Below the pieces are notes generated by a model. That model saw only the letters and a list, made by a program, of their open reading frames with translations, had not been told where the DNA came from and did no database searches. From positions 62,001-126,000 of the forward strand of contig JAVBRK010000008.1 in the NCBI GenBank assembly GCA_031548005.1: a stretch of DNA of 64,000 nucleotides, written 5' to 3'. Shown here one piece after another: positions 8,725 through 16,832 of this stretch (positions are counted from its first letter, which is position 1; every line of letters starts with the position of its first letter). A program made the position numbers and the translations under genes. This stretch comes from BNXB01 sp031548005 (GTDB lineage: Bacteria; Bacteroidota; Bacteroidia; Bacteroidales; Azobacteroidaceae).

Positions 8725-8736
8725 AAAAGTGTTCAT
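8686..8736 (-). CDS. hisL: Histidine operon leader peptide
   Basis: A 16-codon open frame reading MNTFTHLHHHFNGLFR and then TGA, with four His codons (all CAT), three of them consecutive. It begins about 24 nt after the predicted transcription start and is followed by the antiterminator/terminator pair in front of hisG. This is the arrangement of ribosome-mediated attenuation: His-tRNA shortage stalls the ribosome and allows read-through into the biosynthetic genes. No Shine-Dalgarno sequence is visible, as is usual in this phylum. The peptide itself is not expected to have a function. Confidence 0.88.
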   Translation of the reverse strand: MNTFTHLHHHFNGLFR

Positions 8737-8766
8737 GTAAATACAATCACTATTTTGTTTCAAATG

Positions 8767-8797
8767 CAAAAGTATATAGAAAATATGAATCTGCAAA
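8767..8797 (-). promoter_or_regulatory. Promoter of the his operon
   Basis: The minus strand carries TTTG (8797-8794), a 19-nt spacer and TACTTTTG (8774-8767), a perfect match to the Bacteroidetes sigma-70 type promoter. The predicted start near 8760 gives a leader RNA of about 165 nt to hisG. It lies immediately beyond the lipB stop codon. Confidence 0.85.
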
Positions 8798-8802
8798 TAA
8801 AT

Positions 8803-9468
8803 TTATTGAAATTCTTTCAAAAAGATGCTCCGGAGTTGTTCTTTTATTTTTTTGAAATCCACCGGACAATCGAGTTCTTTTTGTATGGAAGTAACTCCTT
8901 TATCTGTAAATCCACAGGGATTGATGAGGTTGAAATAGCTCAGATCGGTATGGACATTCAGGGCAAATCCGTGCATAGTAACATACCGGCTGCTACGGAC
9001 TCCTATGGCGCAGATTTTCCGGGCTTTTCCGGGCTTGGTAGTATCGATCCATACGCCGGTGGCCCCTTCCAGTCGTTCACTCTGAATTCCGTATATTTCC
9101 AGAAGTTTGATAATACACTCTTCCAACAGGAAAATGTAGTCTTTTAATCCCAAACCGAAGTGTTCCAGGTCGAAGATCGGATACCCTACTAATTGTCCAG
9201 GGCCGTGATAAGTAATATCTCCGCCCCGGTCCACCTGAAACAGTTCGACCTGTTTTTCTTTCAGGGTTTCTTCCGGAAATAACAGGTTGGAGAACATTCC
9301 GTTTTTTCCGATCGTGATTACATGGGGGTGCTCGCAGAAAATCAGCGAGTTCTGCGCTTTTTTTCCATTCGTTTTTTCCCGGATCGCTTCTTCAAAAAGT
9401 TCTTTTTGTTTTTCATAGGCCTCCGGATAGGCTATAATCCCCCAATCGAGACTGGTTATGCTTTCCAT
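8803..9468 (-). CDS. lipB: Lipoyl(octanoyl) transferase
   Basis: A 221-residue enzyme that moves octanoyl from acyl carrier protein to lipoyl domains, the first step of endogenous lipoate assembly. Key features are the RGGDITYHGPGQLVGYPI signature, the catalytic Lys151 in KICAIGVR and the catalytic Cys185 in INPCGF. It overlaps the 3' end of mtgA by 13 nt and is the last gene of the rsmE-mtgA-lipB operon. lipA, which completes the pathway, is also in this window (33.5 kb). Confidence 0.96.
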   Translation of the reverse strand: MESITSLDWGIIAYPEAYEKQKELFEEAIREKTNGKKAQNSLIFCEHPHVITIGKNGMFSNLLFPEETLKEKQVELFQVDRGGDITYHGPGQLVGYPIFDLEHFGLGLKDYIFLLEECIIKLLEIYGIQSERLEGATGVWIDTTKPGKARKICAIGVRSSRYVTMHGFALNVHTDLSYFNLINPCGFTDKGVTSIQKELDCPVDFKKIKEQLRSIFLKEFQ

Positions 9469-10208
9469 TTTTTCGATTTACTTTTAGCGGGTTTATTTTT
9501 CTTTTGCTCATCTGATTTTCCCAGATCTACTTTGATGATTTTTCCCATCAGGTTGATGATTTTAGTTTGCCGCTTCAACAGATAAGCGCTTGGCTTGGCC
9601 GAATTGAAACGGATCGGATTGGGTAGCGATGCAGCGATCAATGCGGATTCCTGAATGCTCAGACCATTGGCGTGTTTATTGAAATGCAGCTTGGCAACAG
9701 ATTCTGCCCCGTAAATACCATCGCCCATTTCAATCGAATTGAGGTATACTTCCATGATCCGCTTTTTACCCCAGATGAATTCGATCAGTACTGTAAAATA
9801 CACTTCCAGTCCTTTGCGGAAATAAGACCTACCCGGCCAGAGGAAAACATTTTTGGCTGTTTGTTGTGAGATGGTGCTGGCTCCACGTAGCTTTTTCCCT
9901 TTGGCGGCGTCCTCCTGTGCGATTTCGATTTGTTGAAAATCGAATCCGTCATGGGCCAGGAACAGGTTGTCTTCTGAGGCGACTACCGCCTGTACCAGGT
10001 TTTGTGAGATTTCCGACAATGGAACCCATCGATGTTCTGTCCGGACTTTTTTGCCCTCTTTCAGCTGTTCTACCGTACGTATCAGCATCAACGGGGTGTA
10101 GGGGACAGGTACAAATTTATACAAGACAACAAAAAATAAGCTCAGGAATATAAATAGAAGAATGATATTCCGAATCCAGATCAGTATTGTTTTGTATATT
10201 TTTTTCAT
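9456..10208 (-). CDS. mtgA: Monofunctional biosynthetic peptidoglycan transglycosylase
   Basis: A 250-residue GT51 glycosyltransferase that polymerises lipid II into glycan strands at the inner membrane. One membrane segment (about residues 10-31) is followed by the GT51 motifs ASEDNLFLAHDGFD (catalytic Glu79), RGASTISQQTAKN, and RIMEVYLNSIEMGDGIYGAE. It ends in a strongly basic tail. I take the ATG at 10208, which overlaps the rsmE stop by 4 nt; a longer frame reaching 10436 only reads through rsmE and has no family features. Confidence 0.95.
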   Translation of the reverse strand: MKKIYKTILIWIRNIILLFIFLSLFFVVLYKFVPVPYTPLMLIRTVEQLKEGKKVRTEHRWVPLSEISQNLVQAVVASEDNLFLAHDGFDFQQIEIAQEDAAKGKKLRGASTISQQTAKNVFLWPGRSYFRKGLEVYFTVLIEFIWGKKRIMEVYLNSIEMGDGIYGAESVAKLHFNKHANGLSIQESALIAASLPNPIRFNSAKPSAYLLKRQTKIINLMGKIIKVDLGKSDEQKKNKPAKSKSKKWKA

Positions 10209-10924
10209 GATCCCGCGGGGTTCAAATGATTTACGATGTGTATTGTCTGGCATGCGAGTAATGCGGCAGTTTCTGTTCTCAACCGGCTTTCGCCCAAAGA
10301 AACCGGCTGAAATCCGTTGGCAATGGACAGTCTGACTTCTTCTTCGCTGAAGTCGCCTTCCGGGCCGATCAGGACAACAGCGTCGCGCCCTGGGGTGTAT
10401 GCCCGGCTGAGGAGGGTTTTGTCTTCCGGATAACAATGAGCGATGAATTTCTGACTTCCTGCAAAGTCTCCGGAAATGTAGTCTTTAAACCCGGTGAGGT
10501 CTTTCAATGCCGGTAAAGTAGCTTTCAGGGATTGTTTCATCGCTGAGACAGCAATTTTTTCGATACGGGATAATTTGATATCCTTTCTTTCCGAAAACCG
10601 GCAGTGAAGGAAACTGATTTTATCAATTCCTGTTTCAACGGTTTTTTCGACCAACCATTCCATCCGGTCAATGTTCTTTGTCGGAGCAACGGCTATTTCG
10701 ATCCGGTTTTGCCAGGGCAGGACTTCCCGGATCGATTTTATAATTTCGACCTGGCAGTTTCTGGGGTTCGCCAGCGTAATGACTGCTTCGTAAAAATAGC
10801 CGTTCCCATCGGTAAGCTGTACGGTATCTCCTTCTTTCATCCGTAGTACACGGATGCAATGTTGCGCTTCGATTTCGGGAAGGATATTGGTAGTTTGTAT
10901 GTCCGGAGTATAAAAAAAATGCAT
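10205..10924 (-). CDS. rsmE: 16S rRNA m3U1498 methyltransferase
   Basis: A 239-residue SPOUT-class methyltransferase. The N-terminal PUA-like part (IEAQHCIRVLRMKEGDTVQLTDGNG) is followed by EIAVAPTKNIDRMEWLVEKTVETGIDKI. The C-terminal knot has VVLIGPEGDFSEEEV and LGESRLRTETAALLA for SAM binding. The first codons after ATG (CAT TTT TTT TAT) coincide with the T-tract of the dyad at 10921-10978, so this start lies inside a terminator-like structure. It is coupled to mtgA by a 4-nt overlap. Confidence 0.96.
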   Translation of the reverse strand: MHFFYTPDIQTTNILPEIEAQHCIRVLRMKEGDTVQLTDGNGYFYEAVITLANPRNCQVEIIKSIREVLPWQNRIEIAVAPTKNIDRMEWLVEKTVETGIDKISFLHCRFSERKDIKLSRIEKIAVSAMKQSLKATLPALKDLTGFKDYISGDFAGSQKFIAHCYPEDKTLLSRAYTPGRDAVVLIGPEGDFSEEEVRLSIANGFQPVSLGESRLRTETAALLACQTIHIVNHLNPAGS

Positions 10925-10978
10925 GTTTCAAAACAAACGGGTTCCTTTACAAAAGTAAAGGTTTTGTTCGAAACATGC
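10921..10978 (-). terminator. Large dyad: terminator of the alkaline phosphatase operon overlapping the rsmE start
   Basis: Arms GCATGTTTC (10921-10929) and GAAACATGC (10970-10978) pair over 9 bp. Inside, AACAAA/TTTGTT and CCTTTAC (10944-10950)/GTAAAGG (10955-10961) also pair around an AAAA loop. On the minus strand the structure is followed by ATTTTTTTTAT. For a transcript coming from the phosphatase gene this is a strong intrinsic terminator. Its last arm contains the rsmE ATG. Confidence 0.75.
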
Positions 10979-10981
10979 AAA
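10950..10981 (-). promoter_or_regulatory. Promoter of rsmE-mtgA-lipB, inside the dyad
   Basis: The minus strand has TTTG (10981-10978), a 20-nt spacer and TACTTTTG (10957-10950). The -7 element spans the hairpin loop and one inner arm. A start about 7 nt further gives an RNA that lacks the left half of the dyad and so escapes termination. Confidence 0.8.
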
Positions 10982-11005
10982 TGATGTAGCCCTGTAAACG
11001 TCAGT

Positions 11006-12643
11006 CTATAATAACTGTTTCAGTGATTTAGGCAGGTAGAATGTATTATTCCTATCGACGTAAATAACTACGGAGTTGAGCTTTACTTCTTTCCCGTTCA
11101 ACAGTACAATGTTTGTATTGGGCGTAATTTGTAACTTGTTATTTTTATTTTTTATCTCCAGTACCGGTTTTTTATCCTCTTTCTGGTTGATACTGTATTG
11201 GTAGCCATTGAAAACTTCGGTATGTTTGGCAAAATACTTCTGCGTCAGTTCAGTCAGAGGAGTTGTTAAGCCCAGCGATTGCACCATGTAATGATTGATG
11301 TCGATGTTTGTGATATGCCCTGATACACGGTTTGGAGTCGGATCGTAAACTGCCAGAAAAACTTCTTCCCCTGTATGGCCGCCGGTGGTAAATCCGAAGC
11401 AGGTTTTAGAGTCCAATATTTTAGCTACTACCTTGTTCAGTTTGCTTCCTTTCATTCGTTCTTCATCCGAAAGAGCGCCTTTCGAGTAATCTTCGCAACT
11501 CAGAATGCTGTTCAGTTCTTCATCCGAGAGTTCGATTCCGGTATATTGGCTGAATAACTGCCTGATTCCTGAAGCGTCTGTCTGGTGGATTTTTTTGATC
11601 AGGCCTTCTCCGGTGCATTTGTATTGGGATACATTGTGGAACAATTCGTCTTTGGTCAGAGTAGAGTAGTCTTTACACTTTCCGGAACCAATACTGATTC
11701 CACTGTTTCCATGGTCCGGTAGAACGATCACCACCGTTTTCCCGTCTTGCTTTGCAAAGTCGAAAGCCACTTTGCAGGCTTTGTCGAAAGCGAGCGTTTC
11801 CGTGATCATCGCAATCGGATCATTGGCATGCGCAGCCCAATCGATTTTACTTCCTTCCACCATCAGGAAGAACCCGTTCGGGTTTCCGGATAGTTTTTTA
11901 ATCGCTTCACCGGTCATTTCCGCAATAGAAGGTTCTTTTCGCGGGTCGCGGTCCAGATCGTACGCCATATCTTTGTCGGCAAACAGGCTCCACATCTTGT
12001 TTCCGGAATATTTCCGAAAACCTTCGATATCATCCCGGAATACTCCGTATCCTTCTTTCTCCAGGTAAGCCTTGAGTTCATCGTTGAGAAGCCCTACGCC
12101 TCCACCGATCACGACATCTAAATTGTTGTGCACCATTTGGGGAGCAATCCAGTCGTATTTCCCGCGATTATAACTGTGGGAAGAACAATCGGCCGGTGTT
12201 GCATGCGGAAATTCGCAGGTAAATACCAGTCCGGTCGCTTTGTTTTGAGTGATTTTAGCAGCTTCTAAAACCGTCATCAAAGGCTGATAAGCCAGGGTGG
12301 AATCCATTGGGATGATGTCGTTGCCCGGATCGGCTATCGGATAGGTGGAAACCCAGCCTGCACGGCTGGGTACGCCGGTCATATAGCATGAAGTAGTAGG
12401 AGCAGAGTCCCCGATGGGGGCATTGGACGAGTAGGTCAATACCGTTCCGCAGATATACGGGTCGATGTTCAGCTTGGTTTGATCCGGGTTGTTGTACCGT
12501 TGATACCAACGGGCGGAAGATACTGTTGCAAGCGATGTTCCGTCAGGGATCATCAGAATTACATTCTTAATTTCTGGCTTCCCGGCAAACCCGGAAGCAA
12601 CAGCCAGTAATAAAGATACAAACAATAAAATAATTTTTCTCAT
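11006..12643 (-). CDS. Alkaline phosphatase, periplasmic
   Basis: A 545-residue PhoA-superfamily phosphomonoesterase with signal peptide (MRKIILLFVSLLLAVASGFA). Metal and active-site motifs are MIPDGTSLA, GDSAPTTSCYMTG (catalytic Ser in DSAPT), VVIGGGVGL, MVEGSKIDWAAHAND, VIVLPDHGNSG and TTGGHTGEEV. It is longer than the E. coli enzyme because of an insertion around residues 330-420 (KCKDYSTLTKDELF through DSKTCFGF), which replaces part of the crown region. It is the last gene after ftsK-lolA-trxB (13-nt gap). No Pho-box-like control is evident. Confidence 0.93.
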   Translation of the reverse strand: MRKIILLFVSLLLAVASGFAGKPEIKNVILMIPDGTSLATVSSARWYQRYNNPDQTKLNIDPYICGTVLTYSSNAPIGDSAPTTSCYMTGVPSRAGWVSTYPIADPGNDIIPMDSTLAYQPLMTVLEAAKITQNKATGLVFTCEFPHATPADCSSHSYNRGKYDWIAPQMVHNNLDVVIGGGVGLLNDELKAYLEKEGYGVFRDDIEGFRKYSGNKMWSLFADKDMAYDLDRDPRKEPSIAEMTGEAIKKLSGNPNGFFLMVEGSKIDWAAHANDPIAMITETLAFDKACKVAFDFAKQDGKTVVIVLPDHGNSGISIGSGKCKDYSTLTKDELFHNVSQYKCTGEGLIKKIHQTDASGIRQLFSQYTGIELSDEELNSILSCEDYSKGALSDEERMKGSKLNKVVAKILDSKTCFGFTTGGHTGEEVFLAVYDPTPNRVSGHITNIDINHYMVQSLGLTTPLTELTQKYFAKHTEVFNGYQYSINQKEDKKPVLEIKNKNNKLQITPNTNIVLLNGKEVKLNSVVIYVDRNNTFYLPKSLKQLL

Positions 12644-12656
12644 GGCAGGTATCTAT

Positions 12657-13601
12657 TTATTTTCCTATATTACTCAAATACCGTTCGGCTTCAATAGCTG
12701 CCATACATCCGGTTCCTGCGGCTGTAACAGCTTGCCGGTACACGGGGTCGGCAATATCTCCGGCAGCGAAAACCCCCGGAATGTTTGTTTTCGGGGTTCC
12801 CGGAATGACTTTGATATATCCCTGCGGATCGAGTTCCAGATAGTCTTTGAATACATCCGAATTCGGTTTGTGCCCGATGGCTAAGAAAAATCCGTCGATG
12901 GCAATGTCTATTTTCTCCTCACCGGGTTCACCCATACGTTTTACGAGATGCGCTCCTTCCACGCCGTTCTCGCCAAACAGGCCGATAGCGTTGTGTTCGA
13001 ACAGTACCTCGATCTTCGGATGGCTGAGCGCCCGTTCTTGCATGATTTTGGATGCCCGGAGGTGATCCTTGCGCACGATCAGGTAGACCTTAGCTGCGAG
13101 TCCGGCTAAATAAATCGCTTCTTCGCAGGCCGTATCTCCTCCTCCAACCACTGCCACTGTCTTTTTCCGGTAGAAAAAACCGTCGCAGGTAGCGCATGCC
13201 GAAACCCCTTGTCCTGCATATTTGGTTTCATCTGGGAGTCCCAGGTATTTGGCCGTGGCTCCGGTAGCAATAATCAAGGTTTCTGTTTCGATTTCTTTTT
13301 TACCGTCAATGGTTATTTTGTAGGGCGATTTTGATAAATCGGAAGCGGTTGCGATACCGTTCCGGATATCGGTTCCGAATTTCAGCGCCTGCTGTTTCAA
13401 TTCTTCCATCATTTCCGGTCCGGTAATCCCTTTCGGATAACCCGGAAAATTTTCTATCTCTGTAGTGGTGGTCAACTGCCCACCAGGTTGTATTCCCTCG
13501 TACAATACAGGGGAAAGGTTAGCCCGGGAAGCATAGATTGCGGCAGTATAACCGGCAGGGCCTGAACCGATAATCAGGCAGCGTGTTTTTTCTGTATCCA
13601 T
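12657..13601 (-). CDS. trxB: Thioredoxin reductase
   Basis: A 314-residue FAD/NADPH enzyme that reduces thioredoxin. The N-terminal FAD fold has IIGSGPAGYTAAIYASRANL, the redox pair is in SACATCDGFFY (CATC), the NADPH fold is VAVVGGGDTACEEA, and the C-terminal FAD motif is GVFAAGDIADPVYRQAVTAAGTGC. The length is typical. It begins 3 nt after lolA and lies in the ftsK-lolA-trxB-phosphatase run. Confidence 0.96.
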   Translation of the reverse strand: MDTEKTRCLIIGSGPAGYTAAIYASRANLSPVLYEGIQPGGQLTTTTEIENFPGYPKGITGPEMMEELKQQALKFGTDIRNGIATASDLSKSPYKITIDGKKEIETETLIIATGATAKYLGLPDETKYAGQGVSACATCDGFFYRKKTVAVVGGGDTACEEAIYLAGLAAKVYLIVRKDHLRASKIMQERALSHPKIEVLFEHNAIGLFGENGVEGAHLVKRMGEPGEEKIDIAIDGFFLAIGHKPNSDVFKDYLELDPQGYIKVIPGTPKTNIPGVFAAGDIADPVYRQAVTAAGTGCMAAIEAERYLSNIGK

Positions 13602-13604
13602 ATG

Positions 13605-14273
13605 TTATCTTAAATCAATAATTTCTGTACCGGGGTATTTGCTTTTATCAAATACAAAAAGGGTATCGGAAAAATTTTGCTTAATGCTGTATTTGTTAAC
13701 ATAAATCAGATTTTCCAATTTGTTTTTGTAGTAAATATGGAAAAAGACCGGCATATAATCTGTTTTATTGATTTGCATGACAATGCGGGTCATTTCGCTT
13801 TTGCCTTGCGGAATCAATTCGATTTCATATACTTTTCTGTTTTTGATGTCTGTCTTTTCCGATACGAATTTATAATTGCAGCCTTTTTTATAGATACTGA
13901 AAACGATGGCCGGATTGATGGCCTGGATTTCTTTCTCCGAGGGCTCACTGATATTGACTTCCTGAGCTCCTTTCATGTATACCCATTGTGTTTTTCCATC
14001 GAACCAGGTATCGGCGTCCGGAGTAGAGAGGTAGAATTTTGTTCCTTTCAGATTCAACGTACCATCGAAGCTTTCCGTGATTTTACTTCCCGGGTCTTTG
14101 ACATTCATGGTAAAATAGGTAGACAAGGCGCCGGCATTGGCATAAGCGTCCGACGATTTGTCTAACAACTCCCTGGCTTTGGCGTCTTTTTGAGCGAAGC
14201 TGCTTTGAAAAGAAAAGAGCATCAACAGCAAAAGAGTATACGGGACCTGGTGTCTGAGGGCATTCAATGACAT
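13605..14273 (-). CDS. lolA: LolA-like outer-membrane lipoprotein carrier
   Basis: A 222-residue secreted protein with a signal peptide ending near SFAQKDA. The mature part shows the LolA pattern: AKARELLDKSSDAYANAGALSTYFTMNVKD, then DGTLNLKGTKFYLSTPDADTWFDGKTQWVYM, and later ELIPQGKSEMTRIVMQINKTDYMPVFFHIYYKN. LolA shuttles lipoproteins across the periplasm. Bacteroidetes homologues are divergent, so I rate the family as firm and the exact role as likely. It starts 8 nt after ftsK, an arrangement also common in Proteobacteria (ftsK-lolA). Confidence 0.88.
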   Translation of the reverse strand: MSLNALRHQVPYTLLLLMLFSFQSSFAQKDAKARELLDKSSDAYANAGALSTYFTMNVKDPGSKITESFDGTLNLKGTKFYLSTPDADTWFDGKTQWVYMKGAQEVNISEPSEKEIQAINPAIVFSIYKKGCNYKFVSEKTDIKNRKVYEIELIPQGKSEMTRIVMQINKTDYMPVFFHIYYKNKLENLIYVNKYSIKQNFSDTLFVFDKSKYPGTEIIDLR

Positions 14274-14281
14274 ATTTTCTT

Positions 14282-16774
14282 TTATTTTAATGAGTTCAAC
14301 AATTGTTCCAGAGAATATTCGTCCTGGATATATACCTGCCGGGCTTTACTTCCTTCGGCGGGTCCGACAATTCCCGCAGCTTCGATCTGATCCATCAGCC
14401 GTCCGGCTCGGTTGTAGCCGATCGAAAACTTACGTTGAATGAGCGAGGTAGAACCTTGCTGGTGGATGACAATCAGCCGGGCTGCTTCATCGAAAAGCGG
14501 ATCGCGGTCAGACAGATCCACAGCTCCCGGAAGTTTTTCCCCGTCGTTTTCTCCTACATATTCGGGCAGCATGAATGCTGTCGGATATCCTTGCTGATTA
14601 CCGATGAACTGGGATATTTTTTCAACTTCCGGCGTATCGACAAAAGCGCATTGTACCCGGGTCATGTCGCTTCCCTGGAAGAAAAGCATATCTCCCCGTC
14701 CGATCAACTGGTTTGCTCCGGGACCGTCGAGGATGGTGCGGGAGTCGATCATGGAAGTAACACGGAATGCAATACGTGCCGGGAAATTCGCTTTGATGGT
14801 ACCGGTAATGATATTGGTGGTCGGACGTTGGGTCGCGATGATCATGTGTATCCCGACTGCCCGCGCTTTTTGGGCGATCCGGGCGATAGGCAGTTCAATT
14901 TCTTTTCCTGCAGTCATGATCAGATCTCCGAACTCGTCGATAATCACCACGATATAAGGCATAAATTTATGGCCTTTCATCGGGTTGAGCCGGCGGTTGA
15001 TAAATTTCTCGTTGTATTCCTTGATATTCCGTGAATTGGCTTTCATCAGCAGATCGTAACGGTCGTCCATTTCCTTCGTCAGGGAATTCAGGGTATAAAT
15101 GACTTTTGTAAAATCCGTAATGATGGGTTTTTCCGCATCCGGTAATTTTGCGATGTAATGTTTTTCGATGGATGAGTAGATATTAAATTCTACCATCTTC
15201 GGGTCTACCAGCACCAACTTCAACTCGGCCGGATGTTTTTTATACAGCAGCGAGGTGATGATAGCGTTCAGTCCCACCGATTTTCCTTGTCCGGTCGCTC
15301 CGGCTACCAACAGGTGAGGCATCTTGCACAGGTCGACTGTGAATACTTCGTTGGTAATCGTTTTTCCGAGTGCAATGGGAAGATCGAACGTCGATTCCTG
15401 GAATTTCTTGGAAGCGATGATCGAATACATCGGAACGATTTGCGGATCTTTGTTCGGCACTTCGATCCCAATGGTGCCTTTGCCAGGCATGGGGGCTATG
15501 ATCCGGATTCCCAGGGCCGATAAACTCATGGCGATATCGTCTTCCAGATTCCGGATTTTAGAAATACGGACTCCGTCTTCCGGAACGATTTCGTATAATG
15601 TAATGGTCGGACCGACCGTTGCTTTGATGGATTTTATCCGGATTCCGTAATTTTCGAGCGTTTGTGTGATCTTTTGTTTGTTTTCGTTCTGTTCTTCGAT
15701 GTTATACCCTTGTTCGCCCAGATCGTATTTTTTCAGGAGGTCGATCGACGGGAATTGATAGCCTGACAGATCCAGTCTGGGATCGTAAGGCCCAACCTCT
15801 GCCAGTAAATCGTTGGCTTCATCGTCTTTTTCCACCGTTTCGTTGACGACTGGTACAATTGGAGAGTCTGTTTTCTTGATTTGTTCGGATGGAATATATT
15901 CTTCGTCGAGGGGAACAATAATCTCAAAATCATCGAGAAAAGGATTTTTCTTTTTTTCTTTTTCTTCTAAGCGAACGAACGAATGATTTTCCGGATTTTC
16001 GTCTTCCACCAGAATGTTGGGCTTATGATCGATCAGTTCGGGTTCGTTTCCGGTTTCGGAAAGTCCGGAATCAGCGTCTTTGTCTGCTTCACCAGGATCA
16101 TTTCCGGATTTTCTCTTGGGGAAATGTACCGATGGTATTTTCTTGGTATAATTTGTTGTAAATAATTTTCTCAGGAAAGGTATCGTTTGTGCACTGACGA
16201 AAATCATGATGATGATGAAAACAACCAAAATGGAAAAAAATGCACCGGGTATTCCCAGATTTTCCACCAGAATACCGGAAAGTAAGGCTCCATGTTTACC
16301 CCCTATATAAACAGCCGTATCCCTGAATAAATTTCCCAGGAAAAACGACAGGGCTACCGAGAGCCAGATCATCCCTGTGGAGCAGAGGATAAAACTTTTC
16401 AGAATAGGGAAATATTTGGCTTTCATCATCCGGAGGCCCAGCATGGCTAAAAACAGCAACATGAGAAAAGATGAAATGCCGAACCATTCGTTCATCAGCA
16501 CATTACTGAGGCAGGCTCCCCGTGTTCCTGTCCAGTTTTCAATGCCGGCGATACGTCCCGAATGGAAGATCGATAAACCTTCTACTTTGCTTTGGTCGGC
16601 AGCCCCGGTAAAGAAGAAAGAGATCAGGGAAAGCGTAGTGTAGACTGTAAAAATCAGAACAATCAATCCTGCTGTGAAGTGAGTGACTTCACTTGTAAAG
16701 AAATGTCTGATTTTAGAGAAACTACCAGTCTGTTTTTGTTTGTTTTGTTCTTCCGAGGATTTCTTTTTTGCCAT
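14282..16774 (-). CDS. ftsK: DNA translocase FtsK
   Basis: An FtsK/SpoIIIE-type ATPase of 830 residues that moves chromosome ends at the division septum. The N-terminal about 210 residues hold several membrane segments, a short acidic linker follows, and the motor carries Walker A GATGQGKSVGLNA, Walker B VVIIDEFGDL, and IATQRPTTNIITGTIKANFPARIAFRV. The C-terminal gamma winged helix (SLIQRKFSIGYNRAGRLMDQIEAAGIVGP) would read orienting sequences. I chose the ATG at 16774 over a TTG two codons earlier. A TAATTTTG element (16809-16816 on the plus strand as CAAAATTA) may be its -7 box. Confidence 0.96.
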   Translation of the reverse strand: MAKKKSSEEQNKQKQTGSFSKIRHFFTSEVTHFTAGLIVLIFTVYTTLSLISFFFTGAADQSKVEGLSIFHSGRIAGIENWTGTRGACLSNVLMNEWFGISSFLMLLFLAMLGLRMMKAKYFPILKSFILCSTGMIWLSVALSFFLGNLFRDTAVYIGGKHGALLSGILVENLGIPGAFFSILVVFIIIMIFVSAQTIPFLRKLFTTNYTKKIPSVHFPKRKSGNDPGEADKDADSGLSETGNEPELIDHKPNILVEDENPENHSFVRLEEKEKKKNPFLDDFEIIVPLDEEYIPSEQIKKTDSPIVPVVNETVEKDDEANDLLAEVGPYDPRLDLSGYQFPSIDLLKKYDLGEQGYNIEEQNENKQKITQTLENYGIRIKSIKATVGPTITLYEIVPEDGVRISKIRNLEDDIAMSLSALGIRIIAPMPGKGTIGIEVPNKDPQIVPMYSIIASKKFQESTFDLPIALGKTITNEVFTVDLCKMPHLLVAGATGQGKSVGLNAIITSLLYKKHPAELKLVLVDPKMVEFNIYSSIEKHYIAKLPDAEKPIITDFTKVIYTLNSLTKEMDDRYDLLMKANSRNIKEYNEKFINRRLNPMKGHKFMPYIVVIIDEFGDLIMTAGKEIELPIARIAQKARAVGIHMIIATQRPTTNIITGTIKANFPARIAFRVTSMIDSRTILDGPGANQLIGRGDMLFFQGSDMTRVQCAFVDTPEVEKISQFIGNQQGYPTAFMLPEYVGENDGEKLPGAVDLSDRDPLFDEAARLIVIHQQGSTSLIQRKFSIGYNRAGRLMDQIEAAGIVGPAEGSKARQVYIQDEYSLEQLLNSLK

Positions 16775-16832
16775 TCTCAAGTTTCGTAAATCTGAATTTT
16801 GAACAGGACAAAATTAATCAATAATTACGAAT

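Noticed and set aside
10209..10436. N-terminal extension of mtgA
   Set aside because: The extra residues read through rsmE in another frame and lack any family similarity; the 4-nt overlap start at 10208 begins a normal membrane anchor.
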